Numbered from the stretch's first letter, positions 1 through 7,651 are shown. The stretch: 42,344 nucleotides of DNA from DASXBJ01 sp036491755 (GCA_036491755.1 DASXBJ010000130.1:1-42344); one strand, 5' to 3'. Notes: a model not told the origin generated them from the letters alone. Program-made: numbers and translations.

Positions 1-292
1 CTAGGGATGCCAAAATGTCAGCGAGAGGTAACACCCCGAATTATCTCCAACCCGCTTCTTACTCCCAGCCTCCGCCTGACACCCTCTTCACAGCCCGTCC
101 CCGCGCGCCACTCTCTCGAGGTGACCTTCAGCCACCTGGCAGACAAGAAGCACGAAAACTAGGGCTGCCAAACTGCCGGCAAGGCGAGAACTTCAGTTAT
201 TTCTCCAACCCGCTTCTTCACCGCCAGCCTCCCCCAACCCCTTTTCACAGCCCGTCCCCGCACCTCACTCTCGCGAGATGACCTTCAGTCAC
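1..292. repeat. Imperfect 158-bp tandem duplication
   Basis: Two adjacent copies start with CTAGGG, at 1 and at 159, and stay in register at an offset of 157 to 158 bases. Matching blocks include CCCGCTTCTT (51 and 209), CAGCCCGTCC (91 and 248) and GACCTTCAG(C/T)CAC (123 and 280). The second copy runs to about 292, into the last codons of the DUF1801 gene that ends at 285. The first copy ends at about 135 in the matching place and then diverges. The block is pyrimidine-rich on this strand and codes for nothing I recognise. More copies may lie to the left of the window. Confidence 0.7.
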
Positions 293-758
293 TCACCGCC
301 TTCTTCAAGAGCCCGCGGATCCTTGCCTCTTCGGTGGCACCCAACTTCTTCAGCGCGAACGCGGACGGCCACATGCCACCGTCGTCGAGGTTTGCCGCGT
401 CGCTGAAGCCGAGCGTCGAGTACCTGGTCTTGAACTTCCGCGCGTCCTGGAAGAAGCAGACCATCTTGCCATCCTTGTAGTACGCCGGCATCCCGTACCA
501 GAGCTTCGGCGAGAGGTCGGGCGCGCTCCCCTTGATGACCGCATGCAGCCGCTTCGCCATGGCGCGATCGGGTGCCGACATCGAGGCGATCTTGGCGAGG
601 ACCGCGCCTTCCTCATTTGCCTTGTCCGCGTCAGCCTTCAACTCCCTGATGCGCTCCCTCATCGCGAGCTTTTCCTCGGCCGAAAATGCCGTGGACGCCT
701 TGGCCTTCACGGTGGTCTTCCTGGTGCTCTTCTTTGCAGGTTTCGTCTCAGCCATCAT
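285..758 (-). CDS. DUF1801 / YdhG-like protein
   Basis: A 157-residue protein. The first 25 residues are rich in Lys, Thr and Ala (KPAKKSTRKTTVKAK) and look like a flexible basic tail. The rest has a helical region (25-75) and then a DUF1801-type core with PKLWYGMPAYYKDGKMVCFF, as in small YdhG/YdeI-type proteins. That family has been linked to iron handling in Bacillus, but the biochemical role is generally unproven. It lies 46 bases downstream of menD on the same strand, so it could be read through from it, though no functional link to menaquinone is obvious. Its last two codons lie in the second copy of the 158-bp duplication. The family call is firm; the function is unknown. Confidence 0.8.
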   Translation of the reverse strand: MMAETKPAKKSTRKTTVKAKASTAFSAEEKLAMRERIRELKADADKANEEGAVLAKIASMSAPDRAMAKRLHAVIKGSAPDLSPKLWYGMPAYYKDGKMVCFFQDARKFKTRYSTLGFSDAANLDDGGMWPSAFALKKLGATEEARIRGLLKKAVSD

Positions 759-804
759 GGCGCTGGATCATAACGAGATCGCAATTGCCAAGGACCCAGA
801 CGCC

Positions 805-2481
805 CTAGCTCTTCAGCGCCGCCGCCGCCGCCTCCCAGCACAACCTGTGCCCGTTGACGCTGTCCTCGCGCTTGAACCGCACGACCACCATGGTCGGAGT
901 CGGAGCGGCGAGCGCGTCGGCGATGGCCGGCTCCAGGCCCGACCGATCGGTCACCGGGCTGTATACCAACCCGTACAGGCGCGCGACCTGCGAGATGTCG
1001 AGGCTCAGCGGCGTGGCAAACAGCTCCTCGAAAACGTCCTGATGCTCCGCCTGAGGCAAGAAGTTGAAAACCCCTCCCCCATCGTTGTCGCACACCACCA
1101 GGGTCGCCTTCACACCGTGACGCCGCATCGCCCAAAGCCCGTTCATGTCGTGATAGAGCGAAAGGTCTCCCAGGAACAGCACCGTCGGCACCTCCGGCCG
1201 CCCCGCCGCCAGCCCCAGCCCGCTCGACACGAGCCCGTCGATCCCGCTGGCGCCGCGGTTCGCGAAGAACCGCTGCTGCGACTTCGCCTGCGGCCAGAAG
1301 CTCTCGGCCGCCCTGATCGGCATGCTCGAACCGATGAACACCTGTCCCGGCTCGGGCAGCCTCCCGGCCAACGCGCGCACGACATGCCCCTCGTGCAGCG
1401 GGGTCGACACCATCGCGGCCGCCATCGCCGCCGTGGCCCGCTTGCCCGCAGTCACCCACTGGTCGCGCCACGCCGACCGGTCGATCGGAGGCAGCGCCTC
1501 GAGCAAGGGCTGCGCGTCGCACGCCAGCACATTCGTGGCCACCTGGTCCTGGTCGCGCCAGGAGCGGTCGGGATCGATCAGGAAAGTGGGCGCGGAGGCC
1601 GCGGCCAGCCAGCGGTTCAGCGCTCGCGAGGTAGGCGTCGCGCCGACGCGGATGACCAGGTCCGGCCCGTGCTGCAGCGACCACCCGGCACGCAGCAGCG
1701 CCTCATACGACTCGACCGATGCGCCCGTTTCCGCGCGACGCAGCTGCGAGGTGGGCTCGGCCAGCACCGGCAGCCCCATCCGCTGCAGCGCCGGCGCCAA
1801 CCGATCGCCATCCCGCATCTCGCCGGCGACGACCAGCGGTCGCTGCGCGCGCTGCAGGGCCATCGCCAGCGACGCGACCTGAGCGGGCGAAGGCAGAGCC
1901 CGGCCTGCGGAGATCGACTGCCCAGGCGAGCCCAGAGCCGCCGGGACATGGCCCGGCGCCGGAACGAGCGGCTCGCGGAACGGGAGGTTGACGTGGACAG
2001 GCCCCCCCGCCGCTTCGGCGTAGGCGCGCGCCGCGAGCCGCCGCCAGACCCGAGGCGCCCCCGGCATGTCGACCGGCGCGCCTGGGTCGACGAACCACCG
2101 CACCGCGGTGCCGTAGAGGCGCTGTTGGTCGATAGCCTGGTTGGCTCCGACCCCCTGCAACTCTGGCGGCCGGTCGGCGGTCAACACGATCAGGGGCGCG
2201 CGCGAATATGACGCCTCCACCACGGCGGCGTGGAACTCCGCCGCCGCTGTGCCCGAGGTGCACAGGAGAACCACCGGCTTGCCGGTGGACTTGGCCAGGC
2301 CGACGCCGAAAAACGATCCGCTCCGTTCGTCGATGTGCATCAGGACCCTGATCCGCGGATGGCGCTGGAGCGCCATGGCCAGCGGGGCGGAACGAGACCC
2401 AGGCGAGACGCACGCATACTCGACTCCCTGGGCCGCCAGCTCGTCGACGAAAGTTGCGGCGAACGCTTGCGTTACATCCAT
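805..2481 (-). CDS. menD: MenD, SEPHCHC synthase (menaquinone synthesis)
   Basis: A 558-residue thiamine-diphosphate enzyme that adds the succinic semialdehyde unit from 2-oxoglutarate to isochorismate. The N-terminal domain has CVSPGSRSAPLAMALQRHP and then HIDERSGSFFGVGLAKS with the CTSGTAAAEFHAAVVEA loop, typical of MenD. The C-terminal ThDP/metal site is visible as GDLSLYHDMNGLWAM followed by VVCDNDGGGVFNFLP. The length fits the family. The ATG at 2481 has no good Shine-Dalgarno sequence. Only 19 bases separate it from the divergent menH start, so the two promoters must overlap the opposing genes or the transcript has little leader. I am sure of the identity and less sure of the exact start. 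Confidence 0.95.
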   Translation of the reverse strand: MDVTQAFAATFVDELAAQGVEYACVSPGSRSAPLAMALQRHPRIRVLMHIDERSGSFFGVGLAKSTGKPVVLLCTSGTAAAEFHAAVVEASYSRAPLIVLTADRPPELQGVGANQAIDQQRLYGTAVRWFVDPGAPVDMPGAPRVWRRLAARAYAEAAGGPVHVNLPFREPLVPAPGHVPAALGSPGQSISAGRALPSPAQVASLAMALQRAQRPLVVAGEMRDGDRLAPALQRMGLPVLAEPTSQLRRAETGASVESYEALLRAGWSLQHGPDLVIRVGATPTSRALNRWLAAASAPTFLIDPDRSWRDQDQVATNVLACDAQPLLEALPPIDRSAWRDQWVTAGKRATAAMAAAMVSTPLHEGHVVRALAGRLPEPGQVFIGSSMPIRAAESFWPQAKSQQRFFANRGASGIDGLVSSGLGLAAGRPEVPTVLFLGDLSLYHDMNGLWAMRRHGVKATLVVCDNDGGGVFNFLPQAEHQDVFEELFATPLSLDISQVARLYGLVYSPVTDRSGLEPAIADALAAPTPTMVVVRFKREDSVNGHRLCWEAAAAALKS

Positions 2482-2500
2482 AGGATTTCGGGAGGCCTCA

Positions 2501-3358
2501 GTGATTCTCGACGGTAAGGACGTACATCTGAGCTACTTCGTGGAAGGCGACGGAACGCCCGTCACGCTCCTGCACGGCTTCACGCAAAGCGGAAACAGCT
2601 GGCGCGAGGTCCTGGCGAAGATGCCGCCGGGCTACCGATGGATCGTCCCCGACCTCCGCGGCCACGGGCTGACGCGGTCGCGGGAAGGCGCCCCATGCAC
2701 CATGGAGGCATGCACCACGGACCTCGAGATGCTGTGGGACCACCTGGGCGTCGACCGCACGCACCTCATCGGCTACTCGATGGGGGGCCGGCTCGCTCTT
2801 CATGTGGCCGCACGTGTTCCCCATCGAATCCTGTCGCTGCTCACCATCGGCGCCCATGCCGGGCTCGATGAGGATGCCCGCGAAGGGCGCCGGCGGGGCG
2901 ACGAAGCGCTGGCCGCGCGCATCGAGAACGATGGGCTCGAGGCGTTCGTCAAGTACTGGGGCTCCCTCCCGCTGTTCGCGGGGCTCGAGCGCCGCGGGCC
3001 CTCTTTCGTTGCGCAGGTGAGGTCGGAGAGGTTGAAAAACCATGTCGAGGGCCTCGCATGCTCGCTCCGAGGGATGGGGGCAGGAGTCATGGAGCCGGTG
3101 TGGGAAGACCTGGCCGCGGTCAACGTGCCGTGCACCTTCGTGGCCGGCCAGCTCGACCACGGATACGTCGCCTCCGCGCGGAGGTTGGCTTCCAGCGTGC
3201 CGCACGGCCGCATCGAGGTCGTGCCACGCGCCGGACATTCGGTGCACCTGGAACGGCCGGACGCTTTCAGCCGGATCCTGGCGGCTCACCTCGCGGCCGT
3301 CCCCGCAGCGCGCGGCTCGGGCACCGGCGACGCGCCCTCGAGCTCGACCGTCGCCTGA
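2501..3358 (+). CDS. menH: MenH-like alpha/beta hydrolase (SHCHC synthase)
   Basis: A 285-residue alpha/beta hydrolase. The oxyanion region is LLHGFTQSG, the nucleophile elbow is GYSMGGRLAL, and late acid and histidine regions are FVAGQLDHGY and PRAGHSVHLERP. Facing menD, it most likely eliminates pyruvate from the MenD product. The reading frame is open upstream through the antisense of menD, but GTG at 2501 is chosen because GGAGG lies five bases before it and homology begins with the strand leading to DVHLSYFVEGDG. The 3' end overlaps the convergent small ORF 3286-3519 by 73 bases. Generic hydrolases of this fold are common, so the MenH call leans on context. Confidence 0.85.
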   Translation: MILDGKDVHLSYFVEGDGTPVTLLHGFTQSGNSWREVLAKMPPGYRWIVPDLRGHGLTRSREGAPCTMEACTTDLEMLWDHLGVDRTHLIGYSMGGRLALHVAARVPHRILSLLTIGAHAGLDEDAREGRRRGDEALAARIENDGLEAFVKYWGSLPLFAGLERRGPSFVAQVRSERLKNHVEGLACSLRGMGAGVMEPVWEDLAAVNVPCTFVAGQLDHGYVASARRLASSVPHGRIEVVPRAGHSVHLERPDAFSRILAAHLAAVPAARGSGTGDAPSSSTVA

Positions 3359-3519
3359 AGGCCGGCGGCATAACGGCCGGCTCCCAGGCGCTCGAGGTCA
3401 AGGAATCCGCCTCCGGCGACCCTGCGCAGGATGAACCTCCGGCAGCCGCCGGCGAGAAGAGTCTCGACCTCTCGCGCCACGTCCGCGGGCCGGCGCGCAT
3501 CGATGTATGCGCGGTTCAC
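3286..3519 (-). CDS. Small ORF coupled to menA; possible menC fragment
   Basis: A 77-residue ORF starting with a GTG that overlaps the menA stop as GTGA, the same coupling as menB/menA. Nearly all third positions are G or C, as in real genes here. By eye, ADVAREVETLLAGGCRRFIL then DLERLGAGRYAAGLQATVEL resembles the middle of o-succinylbenzoate synthase, where the family has a Lys-x-Lys catalytic strand, a D-L-x-R-L-x-A-x-R helix and a V-R-V-D-A-N-G strand. Here the lysines are replaced (ILRRV) and the metal-binding part is absent, so it would be a non-catalytic relic. The alignment is my own eyeballing and could be chance. The end overlaps convergent menH. Confidence 0.45.
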   Translation of the reverse strand: MNRAYIDARRPADVAREVETLLAGGCRRFILRRVAGGGFLDLERLGAGRYAAGLQATVELEGASPVPEPRAAGTAAR

Positions 3520-4412
3520 AGCAGCAGCCCCATCGTCAGGAGCAATGCATACGCCAGCTCGGCGACCGCCATTCGCTTGAGGGCGCGCACCAGCGGCGGC
3601 CCGGCGGTGTTCGTGAATGCGATCCGCACCGGCGCCACGGCAATCGGGATGGCGAAAAGGATGAGCATCACCGTCCATCCAGCGAGTTGGAACACGGCGA
3701 CGGCGACCGGCACGGCGAAAGCAGCGGCGACCAGCGCCAGGAGCAGTCCTCGTGTGCGCTCTCGGCCGGTTCGCGTCGCCAGCGTGCGTTTGCCGGCCGC
3801 CCTGTCGGTGTCGATGTCGCGCAGGTTGTTGAGGACCAGGATGGCGCAGGCCAGGAAACCCAACGCGCAGCCGAACAGGATGGCCAGCGACGTGACGTGA
3901 CTTGTCTCGACGTACACCGTGCCAACGGTCGCCACCAGACCGAAGAAGACAAAGCAGAAGAGCTCGCCCAGTCCGAGGTAGCCGTAGGGCCGAGGGCCGC
4001 CCGTGTACAGCCACCCGGCGAGCAGACAGGCGGCCCCGACGACGAGGAGCCTCCAATCGACCGCCAGGCTCAGGACTACGCCGGCTGCGCCCGCGACGGC
4101 GAACGCGCCAACCGCGGCCAGGCGCACCCGGTCGGGCGCGACAATCCCCGACGACGCGGCCCGCACAGGACCGATGCGCCGCGGCGAATCCGCACCGCGC
4201 ACGTGGTCCGAATAGTCGTTGGCAAAGTTGACTCCGAGCTGCATGCCAAGGCCGACGATCAGCGCCGCCACGCCGGCTCCCCATCGCGCCCCACCCTGGT
4301 GGATCGCGATCGCGGTCCCCGCCAGCACCGGTGCGACCGAAGCCGCCAGCGTGGCGGGCCGCACCGCCGACCACCAGACGCGCGTCGCGCTGAGCGGCAG
4401 CGCCGCGATCAT
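3516..4412 (-). CDS. menA: MenA, 1,4-dihydroxy-2-naphthoate polyprenyltransferase
   Basis: A 298-residue UbiA-superfamily membrane prenyltransferase that attaches the polyprenyl tail to DHNA, giving demethylmenaquinone. It has about eight or nine hydrophobic helices. The first prenyl-diphosphate/Mg motif is NFANDYSDHVRGAD (about residues 64-77). The second is the Asp-rich LNNLRDIDTDRAAGKRTLA (about 190-208). Both are intact. The start overlaps the menB stop as ATGA and the stop overlaps the next small ORF as GTGA, so these are one translationally coupled unit. UbiA relatives make other quinones and haem, but adjacency to menB makes MenA the clear choice. Confidence 0.93.
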   Translation of the reverse strand: MIAALPLSATRVWWSAVRPATLAASVAPVLAGTAIAIHQGGARWGAGVAALIVGLGMQLGVNFANDYSDHVRGADSPRRIGPVRAASSGIVAPDRVRLAAVGAFAVAGAAGVVLSLAVDWRLLVVGAACLLAGWLYTGGPRPYGYLGLGELFCFVFFGLVATVGTVYVETSHVTSLAILFGCALGFLACAILVLNNLRDIDTDRAAGKRTLATRTGRERTRGLLLALVAAAFAVPVAVAVFQLAGWTVMLILFAIPIAVAPVRIAFTNTAGPPLVRALKRMAVAELAYALLLTMGLLL

Positions 4413-5239
4413 GGCCGTTTGGGGAACTTCTTGAAGTCGGGCTTGCGCTTCTGCACGTACGCGTCGCGCCCTTCCTGCGCCTCTTGGCTGAGGTAATACA
4501 GCAACGTCGCGTCGCCGGCGAGCTGCTGAATGCCGGCCAGGCCGTCGTCAGCAGCGTTCAGCCCCGCCTTCAGCAGCCGCAGCGCCAGCGGGCTCAGCTC
4601 GAGCATGCGGCGGCACCACGCCACGGTCTCCTTCTCGAGATCCGCCAGCGGCACCACCTTGTTGACGAGGCCCATCCGCAGCGCTTCCTCAGCACCGTAC
4701 TGCTCGCAAAGGAACCAGATCTCTCGAGCCTTCTTCTGGCCGACGATGCGCGCGAGCAGGCCGGCGCCATAGCCGCCGTCGAAGCTGCCCACGCGCGGAC
4801 CGGTCTGGCCGAAGCGCGCGTTGTCCGCCGCGATGGTGAGGTCGCAAACCACGTGCAGGACATGGCCGCCGCCAATCGCATAGCCGGCGACCATCGCGAT
4901 GACAGGCTTGGGCAGCCGCCGGATCTGGATCTGGAGGTCGAGCACGTTGAGGCGGCCCTTGCCCGAGGAGTCGACGTACCCGTCGTCGCCGCGGATCCGC
5001 TGGTCGCCCCCGGAGCAGAAGGCCTCCGTGCCCGCGCCGGTGAGGATGACGACCCCGATCCCGGAATCGTCGCGGGCCAGCTCGAAAGCCCTGCCCATCT
5101 CGAAGACCGTGGTCGGGCGAAACGCATTGCGGACCTCGGGTCGGTTGATCGTGATCTTCGCGATGCCGTCCCAGGTCTCGTAGATGACGTCCTCGAACTC
5201 CCCGGACCGGGCCCAGCCGGGCTCCCTTTGATCTTTCAA
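4409..5239 (-). CDS. menB: MenB, 1,4-dihydroxy-2-naphthoyl-CoA synthase
   Basis: A 276-residue crotonase-fold enzyme that closes the second ring of o-succinylbenzoyl-CoA. Visible features are the CoA-binding segment INRPEVRNAFRPTTVFEM, the oxyanion region GTEAFCSGGDQRIRGDDGY, and the MenB-typical AGYAIGGGHVLHVVCDLTIA and GQTGPRVGSFDGGYGAGLLA. The start is TTG at 5239, supported by AGGAG seven bases upstream. The length matches the family. It is the first men gene of the minus-strand unit menB-menA-small ORF and starts 57 bases after mocA ends on the same strand, so it may be cotranscribed with mocA. Confidence 0.95.
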   Translation of the reverse strand: MKDQREPGWARSGEFEDVIYETWDGIAKITINRPEVRNAFRPTTVFEMGRAFELARDDSGIGVVILTGAGTEAFCSGGDQRIRGDDGYVDSSGKGRLNVLDLQIQIRRLPKPVIAMVAGYAIGGGHVLHVVCDLTIAADNARFGQTGPRVGSFDGGYGAGLLARIVGQKKAREIWFLCEQYGAEEALRMGLVNKVVPLADLEKETVAWCRRMLELSPLALRLLKAGLNAADDGLAGIQQLAGDATLLYYLSQEAQEGRDAYVQKRKPDFKKFPKRP

Positions 5240-5296
5240 GTCGCCACTCCTAGAGCAGTCACTAGCACTATCGCTGATCGTACGCCGGACGGCAGG

Positions 5297-6223
5297 CTAC
5301 GCGCGTTGGCGGGGTTTGCGCCGGGGAAACAGACGCACGATCTTGGCGTAGTCGTCAGGCGTGTCGATGTCGTCGGCGCGTCCTGGAGCCGGCACGATGT
5401 CGATGAGCTCGGGATGCCCCTGCAGCACCTGGCGCGCCCCCGCGTCGCCCTTGAGTGCGAAGAGCTGGTCCCAGAGGTCGCGGGCCAGGACGACTGGAGG
5501 CGCCCATTCGTGGTGGCCCTGGGACACGGCGACTGCCGGCCGCGATCCTTCGCGCCGCCACGACCGCAGGAGCGCGGCGACGGTGCGCGATCCGACGAGC
5601 GGTTGGTCGCCAAGCAGCACCACCGCCGCCTCGATCTCGGGCCGCATCGCGCGCAAGCCGGCCTGGAGCGAGGAGGCCATGCCGGTGCGCGCATCGGGGT
5701 TGTGCACTAGCTCGGCCGCCCCACCGACCGCCTCCTTCACGTCGTCGGCTGAATAGACGACGACGGTCTGGTGACATCCGCCTTCGGAGGCGGCCCGCAT
5801 GACGTGCTTGACCATGGGCGTGCCATCGAGGTCGAGCAGCAGCTTTTGCGAGCCCGCCATCCTCGAGCTCGCGCCCGCGGCCATGACGACGGCGCCGATG
5901 GGCAGCAGAGCGGCCGCCAGGCGGTCGAACGGAGGGCGCGCTGAGCGGATCCATTCCACCTCGATGCCGGCGCGGATCGCGACCTCGGCGAACCCGCGGA
6001 GCCGCGAGTTGTCGCCGTCGACGAGCAGCAGCCTTCGACCGGCCACGACCGACAGGTCCGGCGCCTGCTCCGGAAGGCCGACGACGGCGAGCGCACGACA
6101 GTCCGCACGGGACTCGAGATGCTGCAAGGCGGCGTCGAGGTCCCGGCCGCGCACCACGATGGAGTGGGTGCCCTCCGGTTCGCGGTAAGTGCGGCCCCGG
6201 ACCGGCAGGTCCAGGTCGCCCAT
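5297..6223 (-). CDS. mocA: MocA-type molybdenum cofactor cytidylyltransferase with extra N-terminal domain
   Basis: A 308-residue protein. From about residue 108 it is an NTP-transferase of the MocA/MobA family: IGAVVMAAGASSRMAGSQK nucleotide loop, LDGTPMVKHVMRAA, VVLLGDQPLVGS metal site, and PPVVLARDLWDQLFALKGD. It would convert molybdopterin to the cytosine dinucleotide form used by CO-dehydrogenase-type enzymes, fitting the cox cluster 2.6 kb away. Residues 1-107 form an additional alpha/beta-looking domain (RALAVVGLPEQAPDLSVV, RRLLLVDGDNSRLRGFAE) that I do not recognise and that ordinary MocA lacks. The frame stays open upstream to 6307, through an inverted-repeat arm, so ATG 6223 is preferred. 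It has no clear Shine-Dalgarno sequence. Confidence 0.85.
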   Translation of the reverse strand: MGDLDLPVRGRTYREPEGTHSIVVRGRDLDAALQHLESRADCRALAVVGLPEQAPDLSVVAGRRLLLVDGDNSRLRGFAEVAIRAGIEVEWIRSARPPFDRLAAALLPIGAVVMAAGASSRMAGSQKLLLDLDGTPMVKHVMRAASEGGCHQTVVVYSADDVKEAVGGAAELVHNPDARTGMASSLQAGLRAMRPEIEAAVVLLGDQPLVGSRTVAALLRSWRREGSRPAVAVSQGHHEWAPPVVLARDLWDQLFALKGDAGARQVLQGHPELIDIVPAPGRADDIDTPDDYAKIVRLFPRRKPRQRA

Positions 6224-6235
6224 CACGAAAATCAA

Positions 6236-6431
6236 GAGTGTTCCGCCCCGGAGGTCCGCAGCATATTGGCGCCATCGACGGCCGGAGCCAAGGCAAGGGT
6301 GGCGCAAGGAGGAGCGCAGCTAAACCTGCGCGACGACGCGGCGACGGGCCCCTTGACGCCGGCTTCAGCGCCAAAGGCGCCCGGCCGTCTAGGGCGCCGA
6401 AGATGCAAGGAACTTCCGGGGCGGAACACTC
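6236..6431. repeat. 196-bp inverted-repeat element (MITE-like or structured RNA)
   Basis: The outer 17 bases are a perfect inverted repeat: GAGTGTTCCGCCCCGGA at 6236-6252 and its complement at 6415-6431. Pairing continues imperfectly inward to about 6285 and 6381 (shared GCAT, GGCGCC and GACGGCCGG blocks), giving arms of about 50 bases. The interior holds two further hairpins: GCGCAG-ctaaac-CTGCGC at 6314-6331 and GCGCC-aaa-GGCGC at 6368-6380. It fills most of the gap between mocA and nfo. There is no transposase and no obvious target duplication. ORFs entering the arms are by-products of the repeat. Confidence 0.7.
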
Positions 6432-6473
6432 ACTCTCAGCATGGCAGAAGGGACCGGGCTTACTCTCTGGTGA

Positions 6474-7316
6474 ATGCCCTTGCTCGGAGCACACGTCGAT
6501 TCGTCCGGAGGACTGCACCTGGCCTTCGAGCGCGCGGCCGCGATGGGTGCGCAGGCGATCCAGGTCCACCCCACCCCGCCCGGCTTCTGGGGTTCACCGA
6601 AGCTCGATGAGACGCGGATCGCGACGTTCCGGGAGGCTGCCGCCAAACACGGCCGGCCGCCCTTCTACTTTCACGCCGTCTACCTGATCAACCTGGCGGG
6701 CGACGACCCCACGCTGCGGCAACGTTCAGAGAGCACGCTTGCCGGCTACCTCAAGGCCGCAGACGAGCTGGGCGTAAACGGCGTCATCTTCCACACGGGT
6801 TCTCATAAGGGCGCCGGCTTCGAGGCCAGGCTGCCCAGCATCACCGAGCACCTGAGGCACGTCCTCGAGCGGGCAGACCCCAAGGAGGCTCACCTCCTGA
6901 TCGAGAACAACGCAGGGCTCGGCGGGTGCGTCGGCGCGCGCTTCGAAGAGATCGAGCAGATGCTCAGCGCGCTCGACGATCCGCGGGTCACCGTGTGCTT
7001 CGACACCTGCCACGCGTTCGCTTCGGGCTATGACGAACGCACCGAGGCGGAGGTGAAGAAGACCCTGGACGAGCTCGATCGCGTCATCGGCCTGGCCCGG
7101 CTCGAGGTCATCCACTGCAACGATTCCGTGACCGGGCTTGGTTCCAATCGCGACCGCCACGCCAACATAGGGACCGGTCAGATCGGAGAGGAGGGCTTCC
7201 GCGCACTCCTGCACGAGCCGCGACTGGCCAATCTGCCCTTCATCCTCGAGGTGCCCGGCGCCGGCGAGGGGCCCGACGCCGAGCAGGTCGCGGTCTTGCG
7301 CAGGTTGGCCGGCTAG
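6474..7316 (+). CDS. nfo: Endonuclease IV (AP endonuclease family 2)
   Basis: A 280-residue TIM-barrel metalloenzyme that incises DNA at abasic sites in base-excision repair. Typical Nfo segments are GAHVDSSGGLHLAFERAAAM, the HTGSHKGAG metal region, LLIENNAGLGGCVG, VCFDTCHAFASGYD, EVIHCNDSVTGLGSNRDRH and HANIGTGQIG, and all metal ligands appear present. The length is standard. ATG 6474 is preceded directly by the stop of a possible ten-codon ORF starting at 6441, in the same frame; no strong Shine-Dalgarno sequence is seen, so re-initiation is conceivable. It works downstream of DNA glycosylases, three of which lie in this window. Confidence 0.95.
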   Translation: MPLLGAHVDSSGGLHLAFERAAAMGAQAIQVHPTPPGFWGSPKLDETRIATFREAAAKHGRPPFYFHAVYLINLAGDDPTLRQRSESTLAGYLKAADELGVNGVIFHTGSHKGAGFEARLPSITEHLRHVLERADPKEAHLLIENNAGLGGCVGARFEEIEQMLSALDDPRVTVCFDTCHAFASGYDERTEAEVKKTLDELDRVIGLARLEVIHCNDSVTGLGSNRDRHANIGTGQIGEEGFRALLHEPRLANLPFILEVPGAGEGPDAEQVAVLRRLAG

Positions 7317-7326
7317 AACGAATTGA

Positions 7327-7563
7327 CTAGGCCGCACCGGACGCGGTGTGGGAGTCCTCCATCTCGCAGTCCTCGAGCGCCGGCCGGCGCCGGGGCGGGC
7401 GGATCGAGGCGATCCCGCCCAACCACCACGCGCGGCGGGCCAGCAGCCGGAAGCGGGACATCGCGCGACCCAGGCCATCCGCCAATTGGCGGCTGTTCTC
7501 CATCTCGCGCTGGACGTCCTGCAGGCGCTGCCAGGCTACCTCTTCGTGCTTGTACTGGTACAT
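7327..7563 (-). CDS. Small hypothetical protein, 78 aa
   Basis: I do not recognise a family. Residues 1-30 look helical and charged (YKHEEVAWQRLQDVQREMEN), residues 31-55 are basic with paired Trp (RRAWWLGG), and the tail is Pro/Arg-rich then acidic. It may be a peripheral membrane or nucleic-acid-binding protein, but nothing proves that. Translation signals are strong: AAGGAGG lies seven bases before the ATG at 7563. On this strand TATACT at 7608-7603 is a good -10 hexamer, giving a leader of about 33 bases. It diverges from the CGNR regulator gene across an unusually AT-rich gap, which suggests joint control. Confidence 0.65.
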   Translation of the reverse strand: MYQYKHEEVAWQRLQDVQREMENSRQLADGLGRAMSRFRLLARRAWWLGGIASIRPPRRRPALEDCEMEDSHTASGAA

Positions 7564-7598
7564 CTCGGCTCCTCCTTAACTGGCGTCTTCATTACGAT

Positions 7599-7643
7599 GG
7601 TTAGTATAACCGATGTTAGAGTGTCGTGGGTTATGGATATACT
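7599..7643. promoter_or_regulatory. AT-rich divergent promoter region with palindrome
   Basis: The gap 7564-7651 is markedly AT-rich. GGTTA-gta-TAACC at 7599-7611 is a perfect 5-3-5 palindrome and contains TATACT on the minus strand, the likely -10 of the small gene at 7563. A second TATACT, on the plus strand at 7638-7643, lies eight bases before the CGNR gene ATG, as in a leaderless promoter. I see no good -35 for either. Confidence 0.5.
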
Positions 7644-7651
7644 TCTTTTTG

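Noticed and set aside
532..2211. 559-codon plus-strand ORF opposite menD
   Set aside because: It is exactly antisense to menD, has biased low-complexity Arg/Pro/His composition and no family pattern. It is a shadow of a G/C-rich gene.
6238..6687. Plus-strand ORFs beginning inside the inverted-repeat arms
   Set aside because: They overlap nfo in another frame and start identically only because the arms are copies. There is no protein-like pattern.
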